The notes: generated by a model from the letters alone, not told the origin. Shown: positions 1 through 8,218, numbered from the stretch's first letter. The stretch is DNA of 64,000 nt from Planctomycetota bacterium (GCA_029552545.1 JAKPDO010000017.1:62001-126000); one strand, 5' to 3'. Program-made: numbers and translations.

Positions 1-389
1 AAACCTCTTTCGCCATCCTTTTGGGAAAATTCCGGACCAAAACAGGAAAGAATTGATAAAACAGAAAAGAGATTTTACGAACCTGACATTTTTTTCTTGC
101 AATTCGAAGAAGCCCATGTGTAAAGTATATGGAATCAAGCAAAGTGAGGTTCTCTGAGCGGCCCTGCTCATTTTGAAATTGAAGTACAAAACGCTGTTTT
201 TCTCTCCTGCTGATTTTTTTCTGCGTTTGAACAGAGCGAAGTTACTCCATCTCTTGCCTTTCCTCCGCCGTTTGTCTTTGAGTTTCTGCAACAAGTCCCC
301 ACGGGCTTTGCGCAGACATCGCTGACAGCGGGCTTTTTATCATATACGAGTACACAAGGCGGAAACGTTATTTGGAGGGTTTTAATCTT
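1..389. other. Leading non-coding region
   Basis: I see no convincing gene here. A long leftward open frame passes through this stretch but it is antisense to the PEP-CTERM gene, has no recognisable product and is rejected. The last bases hold a good ribosome binding site (GGAGGG at 374-379) for the gene starting at 390. No clear -35/-10 pair or structured leader could be identified. Confidence 0.5.
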
Positions 390-1055
390 ATGAAAACAAA
401 AGAAACTGTCATCCTCGGACTGATTGCCGTCCTGATGATTTCTCCGTTCATCTTCGGTCAAATCCGGGAAGGAATGTTTCAGGTGAATCTGTACAGCCCG
501 GAGGAAATCAGCTGGGACCGGCAGCTCAATTCCGGCTACAACAACACATGGTATTTGTATCCGCAGCCGAACGCCCCTCAGCCCCGGCCGTGGTGGAATG
601 AATGGTTCTGGAATGACCCGTACATCCCGGGAGGCAAGAGGGTACGGGTATCGTTCGACTACAAGCTGCTCATTCCGGATCTGCCGGGTGATGTGTTCGT
701 CACCATCAACTGGACCAACGGACTCTGGGTCGGGCAGAATACTCCGCCTACCTGGTCTGATCCCCCCGGCTATGACCCGGAGATGTACATCGAGCGGCTG
801 TGCGACCCGCAATACAATATGAATCTGGATGACTGGAAATTCCATCTGCAGCCGGGAACTCCGCCCGGACATTGGGACAGCGGATGGTTTTGGCTGCCCA
901 TTGACTACAATCCGGAGTGGGTATCCGTGGATGTACAGGGGATGGGCAATGTAGGCATCTGGAACGGTGTGATTCTTCACGAGTGTGTGCCCGAACCGTC
1001 CACGCTGAGTCTTCTGGCTGTGGCTGGAGCGGTGGTGATTCGGTTGAAGAAGTAG
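390..1055 (+). CDS. PEP-CTERM sorting domain protein
   Basis: A 221-aa secreted protein of unknown function. The N-terminus is a signal peptide (MKTKE followed by a hydrophobic stretch ending around FGQ). The C-terminus (about residues 200-221) has the three-part PEP-CTERM signal: VPEPS, a hydrophobic helix, then the basic tail RLKK. In known systems this tail is recognised by an exosortase/archaeosortase and the protein is placed in or beyond the outer envelope. The middle is rich in Trp, Pro and Gly (for example a PRPWWNEWFW segment) and looks like a small beta-sandwich, but I do not recognise the fold. ATG at 390 was chosen because GGAGGG lies 10 nt upstream; an in-frame TTG at 372 overlaps that site. 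It stands alone, followed by its own terminator. No exosortase gene is in the window. Confidence 0.85.
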   Translation: MKTKETVILGLIAVLMISPFIFGQIREGMFQVNLYSPEEISWDRQLNSGYNNTWYLYPQPNAPQPRPWWNEWFWNDPYIPGGKRVRVSFDYKLLIPDLPGDVFVTINWTNGLWVGQNTPPTWSDPPGYDPEMYIERLCDPQYNMNLDDWKFHLQPGTPPGHWDSGWFWLPIDYNPEWVSVDVQGMGNVGIWNGVILHECVPEPSTLSLLAVAGAVVIRLKK

Positions 1056-1099
1056 TTTTCTCCGTCTTGTTTTCACAAGGCCGGCGGGGCTCCCATGCA

Positions 1100-1127
1100 A
1101 AAAAAGGCCTCGTCGGCCTTTTCTTTT
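1100..1127 (+). terminator. Intrinsic terminator of the PEP-CTERM gene
   Basis: AAAAGGCC, a short loop TCGTC, then GGCCTTTT followed by CTTTTT. It sits 45 nt after the stop codon. The A-rich left arm means it could also work on the minus strand. Confidence 0.85.
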
Positions 1128-1138
1128 TCAATCCTTCT

Positions 1139-1166
1139 TTGCTCCTGATGAGCAAGTGTCTATAAT
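1139..1166 (+). promoter_or_regulatory. Candidate promoter of the NCS2 permease
   Basis: TTGCTC (1139-1144), a 16-nt spacer and a perfect TATAAT (1161-1166). It lies about 190 nt before the permease start, so the transcript would carry a leader containing the palindromic repeat at 1252. Confidence 0.5.
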
Positions 1167-1251
1167 ATCTCCCGACAAAACGAAGGCAGAAGGCCTGGAT
1201 TCCCGCCTTCCTTCTTCGCTGAAGCTTCGAAGGACGGGGCGTGGGAAGGCT

Positions 1252-1276
1252 GGATTCCCGCCTGCGCGGGAATGAC
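1252..1276 (+). repeat. Dispersed palindromic repeat, copy 1
   Basis: The 25-bp core GGATTCCCGCCTGCGCGGG plus AATGAC is an inverted repeat (ATTCCCGC / GCGGGAAT). The same 25 bp recurs at 36909-36933 (same strand) and at 35918-35942 (opposite strand). Degenerate half-copies flank it: GGATTCCCGCC at 1198-1207, and GCGGGAATG near 1288 and 1309. The layout after the core (GCGGGAATGAA, then GGGTTTTGT) is shared with the copy at 36909. All copies are intergenic, as for REP-like elements. Confidence 0.85.
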
Positions 1277-1354
1277 GTGGGCTATTGCGGGAATGCCGTG
1301 AAACGGAGCGGGAATGAACGAGGGTTTTGTCCGACACACAAAAGGAGACGGTTT

Positions 1355-2671
1355 ATGGGCAGGGAGTTTGTTGCAATCGGAAGTTGGAAGAGCCGAATTC
1401 GTACGGAAATCATCGCCGGATTAACCACTTTTCTGACAATGGCCTACATTATTTTCGTCAATCCGGATATCTTATCCAAAACCGGAATGGATGCCTCAGC
1501 CCTGATTCTGATTACCTGTCTGGTAACCGGCGTCTGCACTATCGCCACAGGGCTGCTGGCTGATGCACCAATTGCAATGGCGCCCGGAATGGGGCTGAAT
1601 GCGTTTTTTGCCTATACGCTCGTATTGACAGAACACATTTCCTGGCAGACGGCACTCGGTGTGGTCTTTCTGTCGGGCCTGTTCTTTCTGGTACTAACCC
1701 TGGCCGGACTTCGCCGAAAACTGGTGGAGGCGATTCCGCCGTCCCTGATAGCCGCTATTTCCGTCGGAATCGGACTGTTTATCACATTCATCGGCCTTCA
1801 AAATCTGGGGCTGGTTCGCGACCATCCGGTCACACTGGTAACGGCCGCCCCGCTGAATAAAACCATCCTGATTGGCTTGGCAGGGCTTCTGATGATGCTC
1901 TTTCTGGAAATCCACCGCATCCCGGGTGCCCTGCTGCTCGGAATTGCCTTTTCGACCGCCCTGGCCGCCGTGTTCGGAGAGATTGCCCTGCCCAAACAGT
2001 TCATCTCGGCCGATTTTCGGATTTCCACAGTCGCCTTTCAACTGGATATCCTCGGGGCGTTAAAATGGGGGCTTTTTTCGAGCATCTTCACCCTGATGTT
2101 TATTGACATGTTTGACAGTATCGGCACGCTGCTGGCCGTCGCACCTCAGGCGGGCCTGGCCGACGAGACCGGAAAGATTCAAAAACTCGACCGACTGCTG
2201 GCCATCGATGCGGCGGCAACGATGTTCGGAGCCCTGATGGGAACCTCGACGACAACCTCCTATATTGAATCCGCCGCCGGGATTGAGCAGGGAGGCTGGA
2301 CAGGACTGACGGCCGTCGTAACCGGGCTTTTATTCTTGCTGTCCGCCTTTTTGGCCCCATTGGTGGCGATTGTCCCCTCTTATGCCACGGCGCCGGCCCT
2401 CATCATGGTCGGCCTGTTCATGATGAAGCGGATAAGAGAAATCGACTTTTCAGACGTCGAACACGGCCTGCCCTCCTTTTTCATTATGGTTTTGATTGCC
2501 CTTTGCTATTCCATCAGCGAAGGGCTGGCCTTCGGCTTTATCGCACACACATTGATTATGCTTCTGAAAGGGAAAATCAGGCAAATGAATCCGACCTTGT
2601 GGATTATCACGGGGCTTTCCGTCTTGTATTTTGTCTTTAAGGTGCTCCGGGAAGCGGGCATCCGTTTGTAA
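1355..2671 (+). CDS. NCS2 family nucleobase permease
   Basis: A 438-aa inner-membrane transporter with about 12-14 hydrophobic segments, of the AzgA/PbuG/GhxP branch of the NCS2 family, which imports purines (adenine, guanine, hypoxanthine) by proton symport. Family hallmarks are visible: the N-terminal GLTTFLTMAYIIFVNP, then APGMGLNAFFAY, and GTSTTTSYIESAAGIEQGG in the second half, which forms the substrate site. The substrate cannot be told from the sequence. The start at 1355 is preceded by AAAGGAG; the open frame runs further upstream through the repeat but lacks a ribosome site there. pgsA follows on the same strand after about 50 nt. Confidence 0.9.
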   Translation: MGREFVAIGSWKSRIRTEIIAGLTTFLTMAYIIFVNPDILSKTGMDASALILITCLVTGVCTIATGLLADAPIAMAPGMGLNAFFAYTLVLTEHISWQTALGVVFLSGLFFLVLTLAGLRRKLVEAIPPSLIAAISVGIGLFITFIGLQNLGLVRDHPVTLVTAAPLNKTILIGLAGLLMMLFLEIHRIPGALLLGIAFSTALAAVFGEIALPKQFISADFRISTVAFQLDILGALKWGLFSSIFTLMFIDMFDSIGTLLAVAPQAGLADETGKIQKLDRLLAIDAAATMFGALMGTSTTTSYIESAAGIEQGGWTGLTAVVTGLLFLLSAFLAPLVAIVPSYATAPALIMVGLFMMKRIREIDFSDVEHGLPSFFIMVLIALCYSISEGLAFGFIAHTLIMLLKGKIRQMNPTLWIITGLSVLYFVFKVLREAGIRL

Positions 2672-2721
2672 ACAAAGATTTGCAGTTTGCCGCCGATTTC
2701 GTTATATTTCCAGCGAAAGGT

Positions 2722-3345
2722 ATGGAACAGCAGAGATTGACAGGCATTGTTCGGCACCTTCCCAATGCCCTGACGGTGGCCCGTCTGATTATGACGGTGC
2801 TCTTTCTGGGGCTGATTTTGTATGCGCCCCGGACCGGCCAAGCCAAACCCGCCGGTATTCTGATGACGGCATTTGCTTTGTTTGTCCTGGCCGGAATAAC
2901 GGACATTGTCGATGGACCGATTGCCCGCCGATTCAACGTAACCAGCCGATTCGGACGGGTCGTGGACCCGCTGGCCGACAAAGTGCTCGTCTGCGGTTCG
3001 TTCGTGTGCTTTGCTCTCGTCGGACAGCCCCTGCTGGCGAATTTCCACCTTCCGGAATGGCTGGGGCACACCATCCGCTGGGGAACTGCCCTGCTGCTGA
3101 CGGGACGAGAAGTGATTGTTCAGACCCTTCGGCACATCGCGGAAGCCAGAGGAGTGCCCTTCGGCGCGGTCATCTCCGGCAAGATTAAAATGTTCGTTCA
3201 GTCCTTCGGAATCGGCACCGTCCTGATTGGATGGGCCTTTGTCTCACGGACTTGGGGAGACTGGTTTACCCTGATTACCTATCTGATTGTACTGGGGGTT
3301 ACTTTGTACTCGGGTCTGGAGGCGCTGCGGAGGCCGATTCGGTAA
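2722..3345 (+). CDS. pgsA: CDP-diacylglycerol-glycerol-3-phosphate phosphatidyltransferase
   Basis: A membrane enzyme of about 207 aa that makes phosphatidylglycerol phosphate from CDP-diacylglycerol, the committed step to phosphatidylglycerol and cardiolipin. The CDP-alcohol phosphotransferase signature D-x2-D-G-x2-A-R-x8-G-x3-D-x3-D is complete (DIVDGPIARR, then GRVVDPLAD), with four to six membrane helices around it. The start is uncertain: ATG at 2722 has a purine-rich GAAAGG but too close, and an in-frame TTG lies at 2680. The N-terminal LPNALTVARL is typical for PgsA a few residues in, which supports 2722. The 3' end overlaps the convergent MFS gene by 47 nt. A related CDP-alcohol transferase with another acceptor is possible. 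Confidence 0.85.
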   Translation: MEQQRLTGIVRHLPNALTVARLIMTVLFLGLILYAPRTGQAKPAGILMTAFALFVLAGITDIVDGPIARRFNVTSRFGRVVDPLADKVLVCGSFVCFALVGQPLLANFHLPEWLGHTIRWGTALLLTGREVIVQTLRHIAEARGVPFGAVISGKIKMFVQSFGIGTVLIGWAFVSRTWGDWFTLITYLIVLGVTLYSGLEALRRPIR

Positions 3346-4504
3346 GAATGCGCATCCGCTGAACATACAGAATCAGCGGAACAGAAAGCAGCTGGGCGGC
3401 GGCGGAAAGCACTGACGGCCAAAGCAAAGAATGTGTGTACAAAAACCCCATCAGGGCACTGCCGGCAAACCAGGCCAGGCCGAATCCGGAATTGAAAATT
3501 CCAAACCCTGTTGCCCGGCGTTCTTTGGGAACCAATTCGGACACAGCCGCCCGCAGAATCGATTCGAGGGCCCCCATCCCGATTCCCCACAAGACCATCC
3601 CGGCCAGAAGCCCCCAGCGAGAGGTCAGAAAGACCAGCGGTGCACAGCCCGCCGAAAGGACCGCCGCACCGGCCAGAATGATCATTCCCTTTTTGTCATA
3701 CCATCGCCCCAAAACCAAAGCGGCAACGGCATCAATGCCCATCACGACCGCATACAGAAACGGAATCCACGCATCGCCCAGCAAGTGCGTCGTCTTGATA
3801 TGAAAAGCAATCAGCGGAAAATCAACAAAACCAAACGCAATACAGGAAGCAGCCGCCAGATACAGCCAGAAAGCACGATGCAGCCCGCGTCTTCCGGAGA
3901 CCGCCTGCGTTTCCAGACTCGACGGATGCGGATACAGAATCCGAGCCAGCACCAAGGCCGTCAGTGCCAGCAGAGCCGGAATCAGCAGAACCGCAAAACC
4001 AAACCGGTAATCGCCCCTCCAGGCCAATACGGCTGAAACAATCAGCGGCCCCAGGACGGCGCCGATCTGGTCCATCGCCTCATGGATGCCGAAGGCCCAG
4101 CCGCGTCCGACCGAAGCGGCGGCATGCGAGAGCATCGCATCCCGCGCAGGGGTACGCAGGGCCTTGCCGAAACGTTCGGCCATCAGCAGAACGGCGGCAA
4201 TCTCCCACCGGCCCGCCAAAGCCAGCGCCGGCACAGCCAGCAGATTCACCGTATATCCGACCAGCGTCATCAGCCAATACCGTCCGGTGCGGTCGCTCAC
4301 AAGACCGGAGAGGATGCGCAGGCCGTAGCCGAGCAGTTCGCCCAGACCGGCCACCCCTCCCACCACCGCCGCTCCAGCCCCCAGCACCGCCAGATACGGC
4401 CCGCTGATGCTGCGGGCGGCCTCATACGTCACATCCGACAAAAGGGATACCACCCCCAGGAGCACAACAAACCGCATCGCCGACTGAGAAGAAAACGTTT
4501 TCAT
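3299..4504 (-). CDS. MFS transporter, last gene of the fluoride-riboswitch operon
   Basis: A 401-aa major facilitator superfamily transporter with about 12 membrane helices. The helix 2-3 loop motif is visible as SGLVSDRTGRY and the second-half equivalent as GRWYDKKG. The start at 4504 (MKTFSSQ) places the first helix correctly; the frame extends upstream inside the preceding gene. It begins 16 nt after the methyltransferase-like gene and is the fourth member of a leftward series with crcB. The substrate is unknown. Because the whole series sits behind a fluoride riboswitch with no internal promoter that I can see, a role in coping with fluoride or a toxic product is inferred, not shown. Its last 47 nt overlap the 3' end of pgsA on the other strand. 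Confidence 0.8.
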   Translation of the reverse strand: MKTFSSQSAMRFVVLLGVVSLLSDVTYEAARSISGPYLAVLGAGAAVVGGVAGLGELLGYGLRILSGLVSDRTGRYWLMTLVGYTVNLLAVPALALAGRWEIAAVLLMAERFGKALRTPARDAMLSHAAASVGRGWAFGIHEAMDQIGAVLGPLIVSAVLAWRGDYRFGFAVLLIPALLALTALVLARILYPHPSSLETQAVSGRRGLHRAFWLYLAAASCIAFGFVDFPLIAFHIKTTHLLGDAWIPFLYAVVMGIDAVAALVLGRWYDKKGMIILAGAAVLSAGCAPLVFLTSRWGLLAGMVLWGIGMGALESILRAAVSELVPKERRATGFGIFNSGFGLAWFAGSALMGFLYTHSLLWPSVLSAAAQLLSVPLILYVQRMRILTESASAAPPDPSTK

Positions 4505-4520
4505 TGCGAGTCCAAAAAAG

Positions 4521-5123
4521 TTATGACGGAAAATGCCAAAACACCGGCAGAATATTGTGCTCGTGCAGAAGCTCCAGAAAGTCTTCCACCTGCGGCAACA
4601 GCAAGACTCCGATTGTATCCAAAGCAATCCGTCGAACGGCCTTCACATTTACCTCAACGTATTCCGGGCTCTGATAGGCGGAAAAACGGGGCCAGAAGCG
4701 GGGAACCCTCCTCTGGTACTCCAGATAGGCCGTCCCAAACCTTTCCTTCAAATGGCTTTCTTCCATGATAACAGTCAGAAAATGAACCGGAATAATCACC
4801 GCCGGCACCAGCAGAAGCATCAGAAGATTTTCAAAACACAGCCCAACACCGATGGACAGCAGAAACGTCCCCACATACAGCGGATTGCGGCAGATTGAAT
4901 ACGGCCCCTCGGTAATCAATTCTTTGGTTTTTCGCCCTCCGATATAAAAAATACACCAAATCCGGACGGTCAACCCGCTCAGCAAAAACAGATATCCTAA
5001 GAATTCAACAAAGAAAGCCCGATACGAATCCAGCGACCAGGAGGGCCGTACAAACACCACCACAAAAAGGATCGGCACAAAAAGCAGCTTCAAAAGGTCG
5101 ATTCGGAGTTTGCGCAACTTCAT
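4521..5123 (-). CDS. Isoprenylcysteine/phospholipid methyltransferase-like membrane protein
   Basis: A 200-aa integral membrane protein of the ICMT/PEMT-like family, which uses S-adenosylmethionine. Motifs: GPYSICRNPLYVG (residues about 93-105) and, near the end of the catalytic domain, EESHLKERFG with EYQRRVPRFWP, the usual cofactor-binding tail. About four or five hydrophobic segments precede and surround these. The C-terminal 45 residues extend beyond the core domain. The start codon overlaps the DUF190 stop (ATGA at 5120-5123), so translation is probably coupled. The methyl acceptor is unknown; members of this family act on prenylated proteins, lipids, or small molecules. Its place in a fluoride-responsive operon is unusual. 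Confidence 0.8.
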   Translation of the reverse strand: MKLRKLRIDLLKLLFVPILFVVVFVRPSWSLDSYRAFFVEFLGYLFLLSGLTVRIWCIFYIGGRKTKELITEGPYSICRNPLYVGTFLLSIGVGLCFENLLMLLLVPAVIIPVHFLTVIMEESHLKERFGTAYLEYQRRVPRFWPRFSAYQSPEYVEVNVKAVRRIALDTIGVLLLPQVEDFLELLHEHNILPVFWHFPS

Positions 5124-5479
5124 TTTTCTTCTTTCCGAAGAGTTTTTTCATCATATCGGTACGCAAAGATGTTGACGGTTTCGAGAGTGACCAGCCCTTC
5201 CTGAATCATTCGGTCCAGCTCCGGCAGAAAGGCCTGAATGCGCTCCGGCTTATCAACAATCTCAATCACAATCGGCAGGTCTTCCGACAGTCGGAGGATT
5301 TTGGCGGTATGCAGTCGGCTGTGTGCCCCAAACCCCATCAGTCCCCGCAACACGGTCGCTCCGGCCATCCCCCGCTGACGGGCCTGCATCACGATGGCTT
5401 CATAAAGGGGCTTGCCGTCCCATTTGTCGGCTTCTCCGATAAAAATCCGCAGCAATTGTGCTTCTGAAGGCAGCTGCAT
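5120..5479 (-). CDS. DUF190 family protein, CrcB partner
   Basis: A 119-aa cytoplasmic protein of the DUF190 family, which has a PII-like ferredoxin fold and is often found next to crcB. The family start LLRIFIGEADKWDGKPLY is intact, followed by the RGMAGATVLRGLMGFG segment and a C-terminal VNIFAYRYD. Two starts are possible, ATG 5485 and ATG 5479; 5479 is preferred because AAGGGAG then lies 6 nt upstream, whereas it abuts 5485. The gene is 14 nt downstream of crcB and overlaps the next gene by 4 nt. The molecular role of DUF190 in fluoride resistance is not established. Confidence 0.85.
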   Translation of the reverse strand: MQLPSEAQLLRIFIGEADKWDGKPLYEAIVMQARQRGMAGATVLRGLMGFGAHSRLHTAKILRLSEDLPIVIEIVDKPERIQAFLPELDRMIQEGLVTLETVNIFAYRYDEKTLRKEEK

Positions 5480-5493
5480 AGTCATCTCCCTTC

Positions 5494-5871
5494 TCAAATC
5501 CATTTTCCGATTGCAAGACCCATCATCATCGCCGCAAGACCCAACCCGTTCTGCAGAATCAGGTTGCCGGCAGCCCAGAACCACTGGGAATCATCAATCA
5601 GCTGGGCGGTTTCGAAGGCGAACGTCGAAAATGTCGTGAACGCCCCGAAAAAGCCCAGAAAAACCACCAGTTTCATCTGCGCGGGAATATTCAGACGCAG
5701 TTCAATCACCGCCCACAAAAGACCGAACAGAAAACATCCGAGAATATTGACCAACGCCGTCCCGACAGGAAACGTTGTGGAAAACGTCCGATGAACAAAT
5801 CCCGAAAGCCAGTAGCGACAAAGCGTCCCCAGGGCTCCGGCAAAACCCAAATACCATAATTTCTGCCACAT
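5494..5871 (-). CDS. crcB: Fluoride channel CrcB/Fluc
   Basis: A 125-aa, four-helix membrane protein that exports fluoride ions as an antiparallel homodimer. Fluc hallmarks: GALGTLCRYWLSG near the N-terminus, the GTALVNILGCFLFG segment whose asparagine lines the pore, and GFFGAFTTFSTFAFE, which carries the conserved Phe residues and the TTFSTF break. The start at 5871 fits the usual length; upstream in-frame codons fall in the riboswitch leader. It is the first gene behind a fluoride aptamer with an overlapping terminator, which settles its regulation: read-through when fluoride is bound. Confidence 0.95.
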   Translation of the reverse strand: MWQKLWYLGFAGALGTLCRYWLSGFVHRTFSTTFPVGTALVNILGCFLFGLLWAVIELRLNIPAQMKLVVFLGFFGAFTTFSTFAFETAQLIDDSQWFWAAGNLILQNGLGLAAMMMGLAIGKWI

Positions 5872-5923
5872 GGTTTTTTCTCCTGCGTCAACAGTTCTGC
5901 AGGATGCATGAAGTGGGGATGAC

Positions 5924-5955
5924 AAAAAGACTCCCACAGTCATCCTGCAGGAGTC
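5924..5955 (-). terminator. Fluoride-controlled intrinsic terminator
   Basis: On the minus strand GACTCC (from 5955) and GGAGTC (to 5929) form a stem followed by TTTTTG. The left arm lies inside the 3' part of the fluoride aptamer (GATGACTCCTGCA), so a folded aptamer and the terminator exclude each other: the expected ON switch. Confidence 0.85.
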
Positions 5956-6000
5956 ATCAGCTCGCAGAGCGGTTCAAGGGGGACTCCATCCCCTTTTGTC
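5944..6000 (-). promoter_or_regulatory. Fluoride riboswitch (crcB motif)
   Basis: Reading the minus strand from about 6000: GGGGATGG, then the loop and CCCCC pairing back, TTGAACCGCT, and GAGCTGATGACTCCTGCAGG. These are the conserved blocks of the crcB RNA motif (GGNGATGG, AACCGC, and GCTGATGACTCCTGCA) in the right order and spacing, including the pseudoknot partners. It lies about 70-130 nt before the crcB start. Known members bind fluoride through three magnesium ions. Confidence 0.93.
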
Positions 6001-6004
6001 AGCA

Positions 6005-6033
6005 TCTTTAGCCGAAAAAGGAAAAAAAGTAAA
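6005..6033 (-). promoter_or_regulatory. Candidate promoter of the fluoride operon
   Basis: On the minus strand TTTACT (6033-6028), a 17-nt spacer and TAAAGA (6010-6005). Transcription would begin within a few bases of the aptamer's 5' end, which supports it. It lies directly after the thiH stop, next to an A/T-rich hairpin (6032-6052) that may weakly terminate the thi transcript. Confidence 0.5.
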
Positions 6034-6038
6034 GTTTT

Positions 6039-7205
6039 TTATGAAAAAACTTCCGACCGAGCAAAGGCCGCATCCCAGTCCTTCCAGACGGGGTCTTTGC
6101 CTTTGGAGCGAATCATTTGGGCAATCTGGGCGGGCGTCCGGGTGTCGGCGACGACAAACTGCTCGGCCGTATCGTCATGGCCGGTATAGCCGCCGGGGTT
6201 GGTTTTGGAGCCCGCACTCATACTGGTCACGCACAAGTCAACCAGATGGTCGCGCAGTTGGGCACGCTCCCGGGTGGACAGCACAATCCCCGCATCCGCA
6301 AAACACAGCCGCAGCGCCAGCATCATCTGCACCAGATTCCGGTCCGAAAGCAGATGCGGCCAGTCCGACGGCGTGCCCAACGCGGGTCGAAGCCGGGGAA
6401 AAGAAAACGAAACCTGCGAACGCCAGTATCGTTTCATCAGATACGCCGCATGCTCCGCCAGCGCCAGCGTCTCCAGACGCCAATCGGTCAGCCCCAGCAG
6501 AACCCCCAGCCCAATCCGGCGCATGCCGGCGGATGCAAACCGGTCCGGTGCCTGCAGCCGCCGGTCATAATCCTGCTTCGGACCGGCGGGGTGATAATAC
6601 GCATAGGCCGCCCGGTCATACGTTTCCTGATAAAGCGTCACGCCGTCGATGCCCGCTTCAAAGAGGGTTCGGTACTCCTCCTGCGTCATCGGATAAATCT
6701 CGACACTCAGGGAACTGAATCGCCGGCGGAGCCGAGCCGCCAGCTCCGCCAGATATACCGTCGTCACAAACGAACGGTCCTCGCCGCTGACCAGCAGAAG
6801 ATGACGGAATCCTTCCTCCGCAATCACCTCCGCATCCGCCAGGGCCTCTTCGATGGACAGGCGCGTCCTCTCAAAAACCGTATGCCGATTGTAGCCGCAG
6901 TAGCGGCAGCTGTTCACGCACACATTGGAGACATAAAGGGGAGCATACAGCTGAATGGTGCGTCCGAACCGCTGCACCGTCAGCCGGGCGGCCTGCTGCG
7001 CCATTTCCTCCAGAAATCCTTCTGCGGCGGGACTAAGCAGCGTCAAGAGCCGCCTGAACGAGTATTTGCCCGCCGGAACAGACAATTCCCTCTGCACATC
7101 CTCCGGGCGGATTCGAAGCATCTGCTCCGTCCAGACCTGCCGGTCATGGTCGAGATTTTTTTGAGCCAGAATGGTTCGAATTTCGTCCATCGTCCGCCTA
7201 CTCAT
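6039..7205 (-). CDS. thiH: 2-iminoacetate synthase (tyrosine lyase) ThiH
   Basis: A radical SAM enzyme of up to 388 aa that cleaves tyrosine to 2-iminoacetate (dehydroglycine) and p-cresol, feeding the thiazole ring of thiamin. The radical SAM cluster motif C-x3-C-x2-C is seen as [10 protein letters not shown] (about residues 96-105), and the C-terminal cysteine-containing ThiH/BATS region carries [15 protein letters not shown]. ThiH is the anaerobic alternative to the glycine oxidase ThiO. The start is either 7205, overlapping thiG by 8 nt, or the in-frame ATG at 7190. It is the last gene of the thiF-thiS-thiG-thiH series behind the TPP riboswitch. Confidence 0.95.
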   Translation of the reverse strand: MSRRTMDEIRTILAQKNLDHDRQVWTEQMLRIRPEDVQRELSVPAGKYSFRRLLTLLSPAAEGFLEEMAQQAARLTVQRFGRTIQLYAPLYVSNVCVNSCRYCGYNRHTVFERTRLSIEEALADAEVIAEEGFRHLLLVSGEDRSFVTTVYLAELAARLRRRFSSLSVEIYPMTQEEYRTLFEAGIDGVTLYQETYDRAAYAYYHPAGPKQDYDRRLQAPDRFASAGMRRIGLGVLLGLTDWRLETLALAEHAAYLMKRYWRSQVSFSFPRLRPALGTPSDWPHLLSDRNLVQMMLALRLCFADAGIVLSTRERAQLRDHLVDLCVTSMSAGSKTNPGGYTGHDDTAEQFVVADTRTPAQIAQMIRSKGKDPVWKDWDAAFARSEVFS

Positions 7206-7971
7206 TCCGCAAAAATCCGGTCAGAGGACTGGAGGCCTGCGCCGTTGTGCTTTTGGGCGGCAGTCCCGCCTCATAAGCCAGACGGCCCGCTTCGACGGCC
7301 TGCTTAAATGCCGCCGCCATTCGAACCGGGTCCGCTGCCGTGGCTATCGCGGTATTGACCAAAACGGCATCCGCCCCCATTTCCATTGCCTCGGCCGCAT
7401 GGGAGGGCGCCCCCAGCCCTGCATCCACCACCACAGGCACCGTCGCCTGCTCGATGATAATCGCAATTGAATCCTTCGTCCGCATCCCCTGATTAGACCC
7501 GATGGGGCTGGCCAGCGGCATCACCGTTGCACAGCCGACTTCCTGGAGCCGCTTGGCCAAAACCGGGTCCGCGTGGATATACGGCAGCACGACAAACCCT
7601 TCCTTGACAAGGGTTTCAGCGGCCTTGAGCGTTTCCGTGCCGTCCGGCAGCAGATAATACGGGTCGGGTGTCACCTCCAGCTTAACCCAGTGAATCCCGC
7701 TTGCGGCCCGTGCCAGACGCGCCAGGCGAACGGCCTCCGCCGCATCACGAGCCCCGGACGTATTCGGAAGCAGCTGATACCGTGTCCGGTCGATGGCCGA
7801 CAGCATATCATCGCAGGGATTCTGAATATCCACACGCCGGAGGGCCACCGTCACCATCTCCGTGCCGGAGGCCTCAATCGCCGCCGCCATCACACTCGTC
7901 GAGGCAAACTTGCCTGTCCCGATAAACAACCTCGAACGAAACGATTTGCCTGCTATCACCAGTGAGTCCAT
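7198..7971 (-). CDS. thiG: Thiazole synthase ThiG
   Basis: A 257-aa TIM-barrel enzyme that condenses 1-deoxy-D-xylulose 5-phosphate, 2-iminoacetate and ThiS-thiocarboxylate into thiazole phosphate. Clear ThiG landmarks: FIGTGKF near the start, [42 protein letters not shown], the ASPIGSNQG loop and [19 protein letters not shown]. The Shine-Dalgarno AAGGAG is 5 nt before ATG 7971. It shares the operon with its sulfur carrier ThiS and with ThiH. Its substrate DXP is made by the dxs product encoded at 55862 in this window. Confidence 0.96.
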   Translation of the reverse strand: MDSLVIAGKSFRSRLFIGTGKFASTSVMAAAIEASGTEMVTVALRRVDIQNPCDDMLSAIDRTRYQLLPNTSGARDAAEAVRLARLARAASGIHWVKLEVTPDPYYLLPDGTETLKAAETLVKEGFVVLPYIHADPVLAKRLQEVGCATVMPLASPIGSNQGMRTKDSIAIIIEQATVPVVVDAGLGAPSHAAEAMEMGADAVLVNTAIATAADPVRMAAAFKQAVEAGRLAYEAGLPPKSTTAQASSPLTGFLRNE

Positions 7972-8002
7972 CAGGGCTCCTTATCCAGATTCTTTGAACG
8001 GC

Positions 8003-8218
8003 TTATCCGCCGCCGACAAAACGAATCAGTTCAATGGATTGACCATCCCGCAAAACCGTCTGGGCAAAATGCTCACGGGGGACAACCTGTCCATCCACCT
8101 CCGCCACCACAGCGGCTTTGTCCATCTGAAGCTGCTTTAATAAATCTGCCAGCGTGGCCGGCTGCTCCGACGGTTCAAACGTCTGCGGCGTTCCGTTAAT
8201 CTTTAATGTCCAGCTCAT
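8003..8218 (-). CDS. thiS: Sulfur carrier protein ThiS
   Basis: A 71-aa beta-grasp (ubiquitin-like) protein ending in the obligatory Gly-Gly tail (RFVGGG). ThiF adenylates this tail and it then carries sulfur as a thiocarboxylate to ThiG. The central PREHFAQTVLRDGQSIELI segment is typical of the family. It starts inside the thiF stop codon (ATGA overlap at 8215-8218), so the carrier and its activating enzyme are probably co-translated. Confidence 0.95.
   Translation of the reverse strand: MSWTLKINGTPQTFEPSEQPATLADLLKQLQMDKAAVVAEVDGQVVPREHFAQTVLRDGQSIELIRFVGGG

Noticed and set aside
168..1100. A 310-aa leftward open frame at the start of the window
   Set aside because: Antisense to the PEP-CTERM gene, which has signal peptide, sorting tail, ribosome site and terminator; the leftward frame has none.
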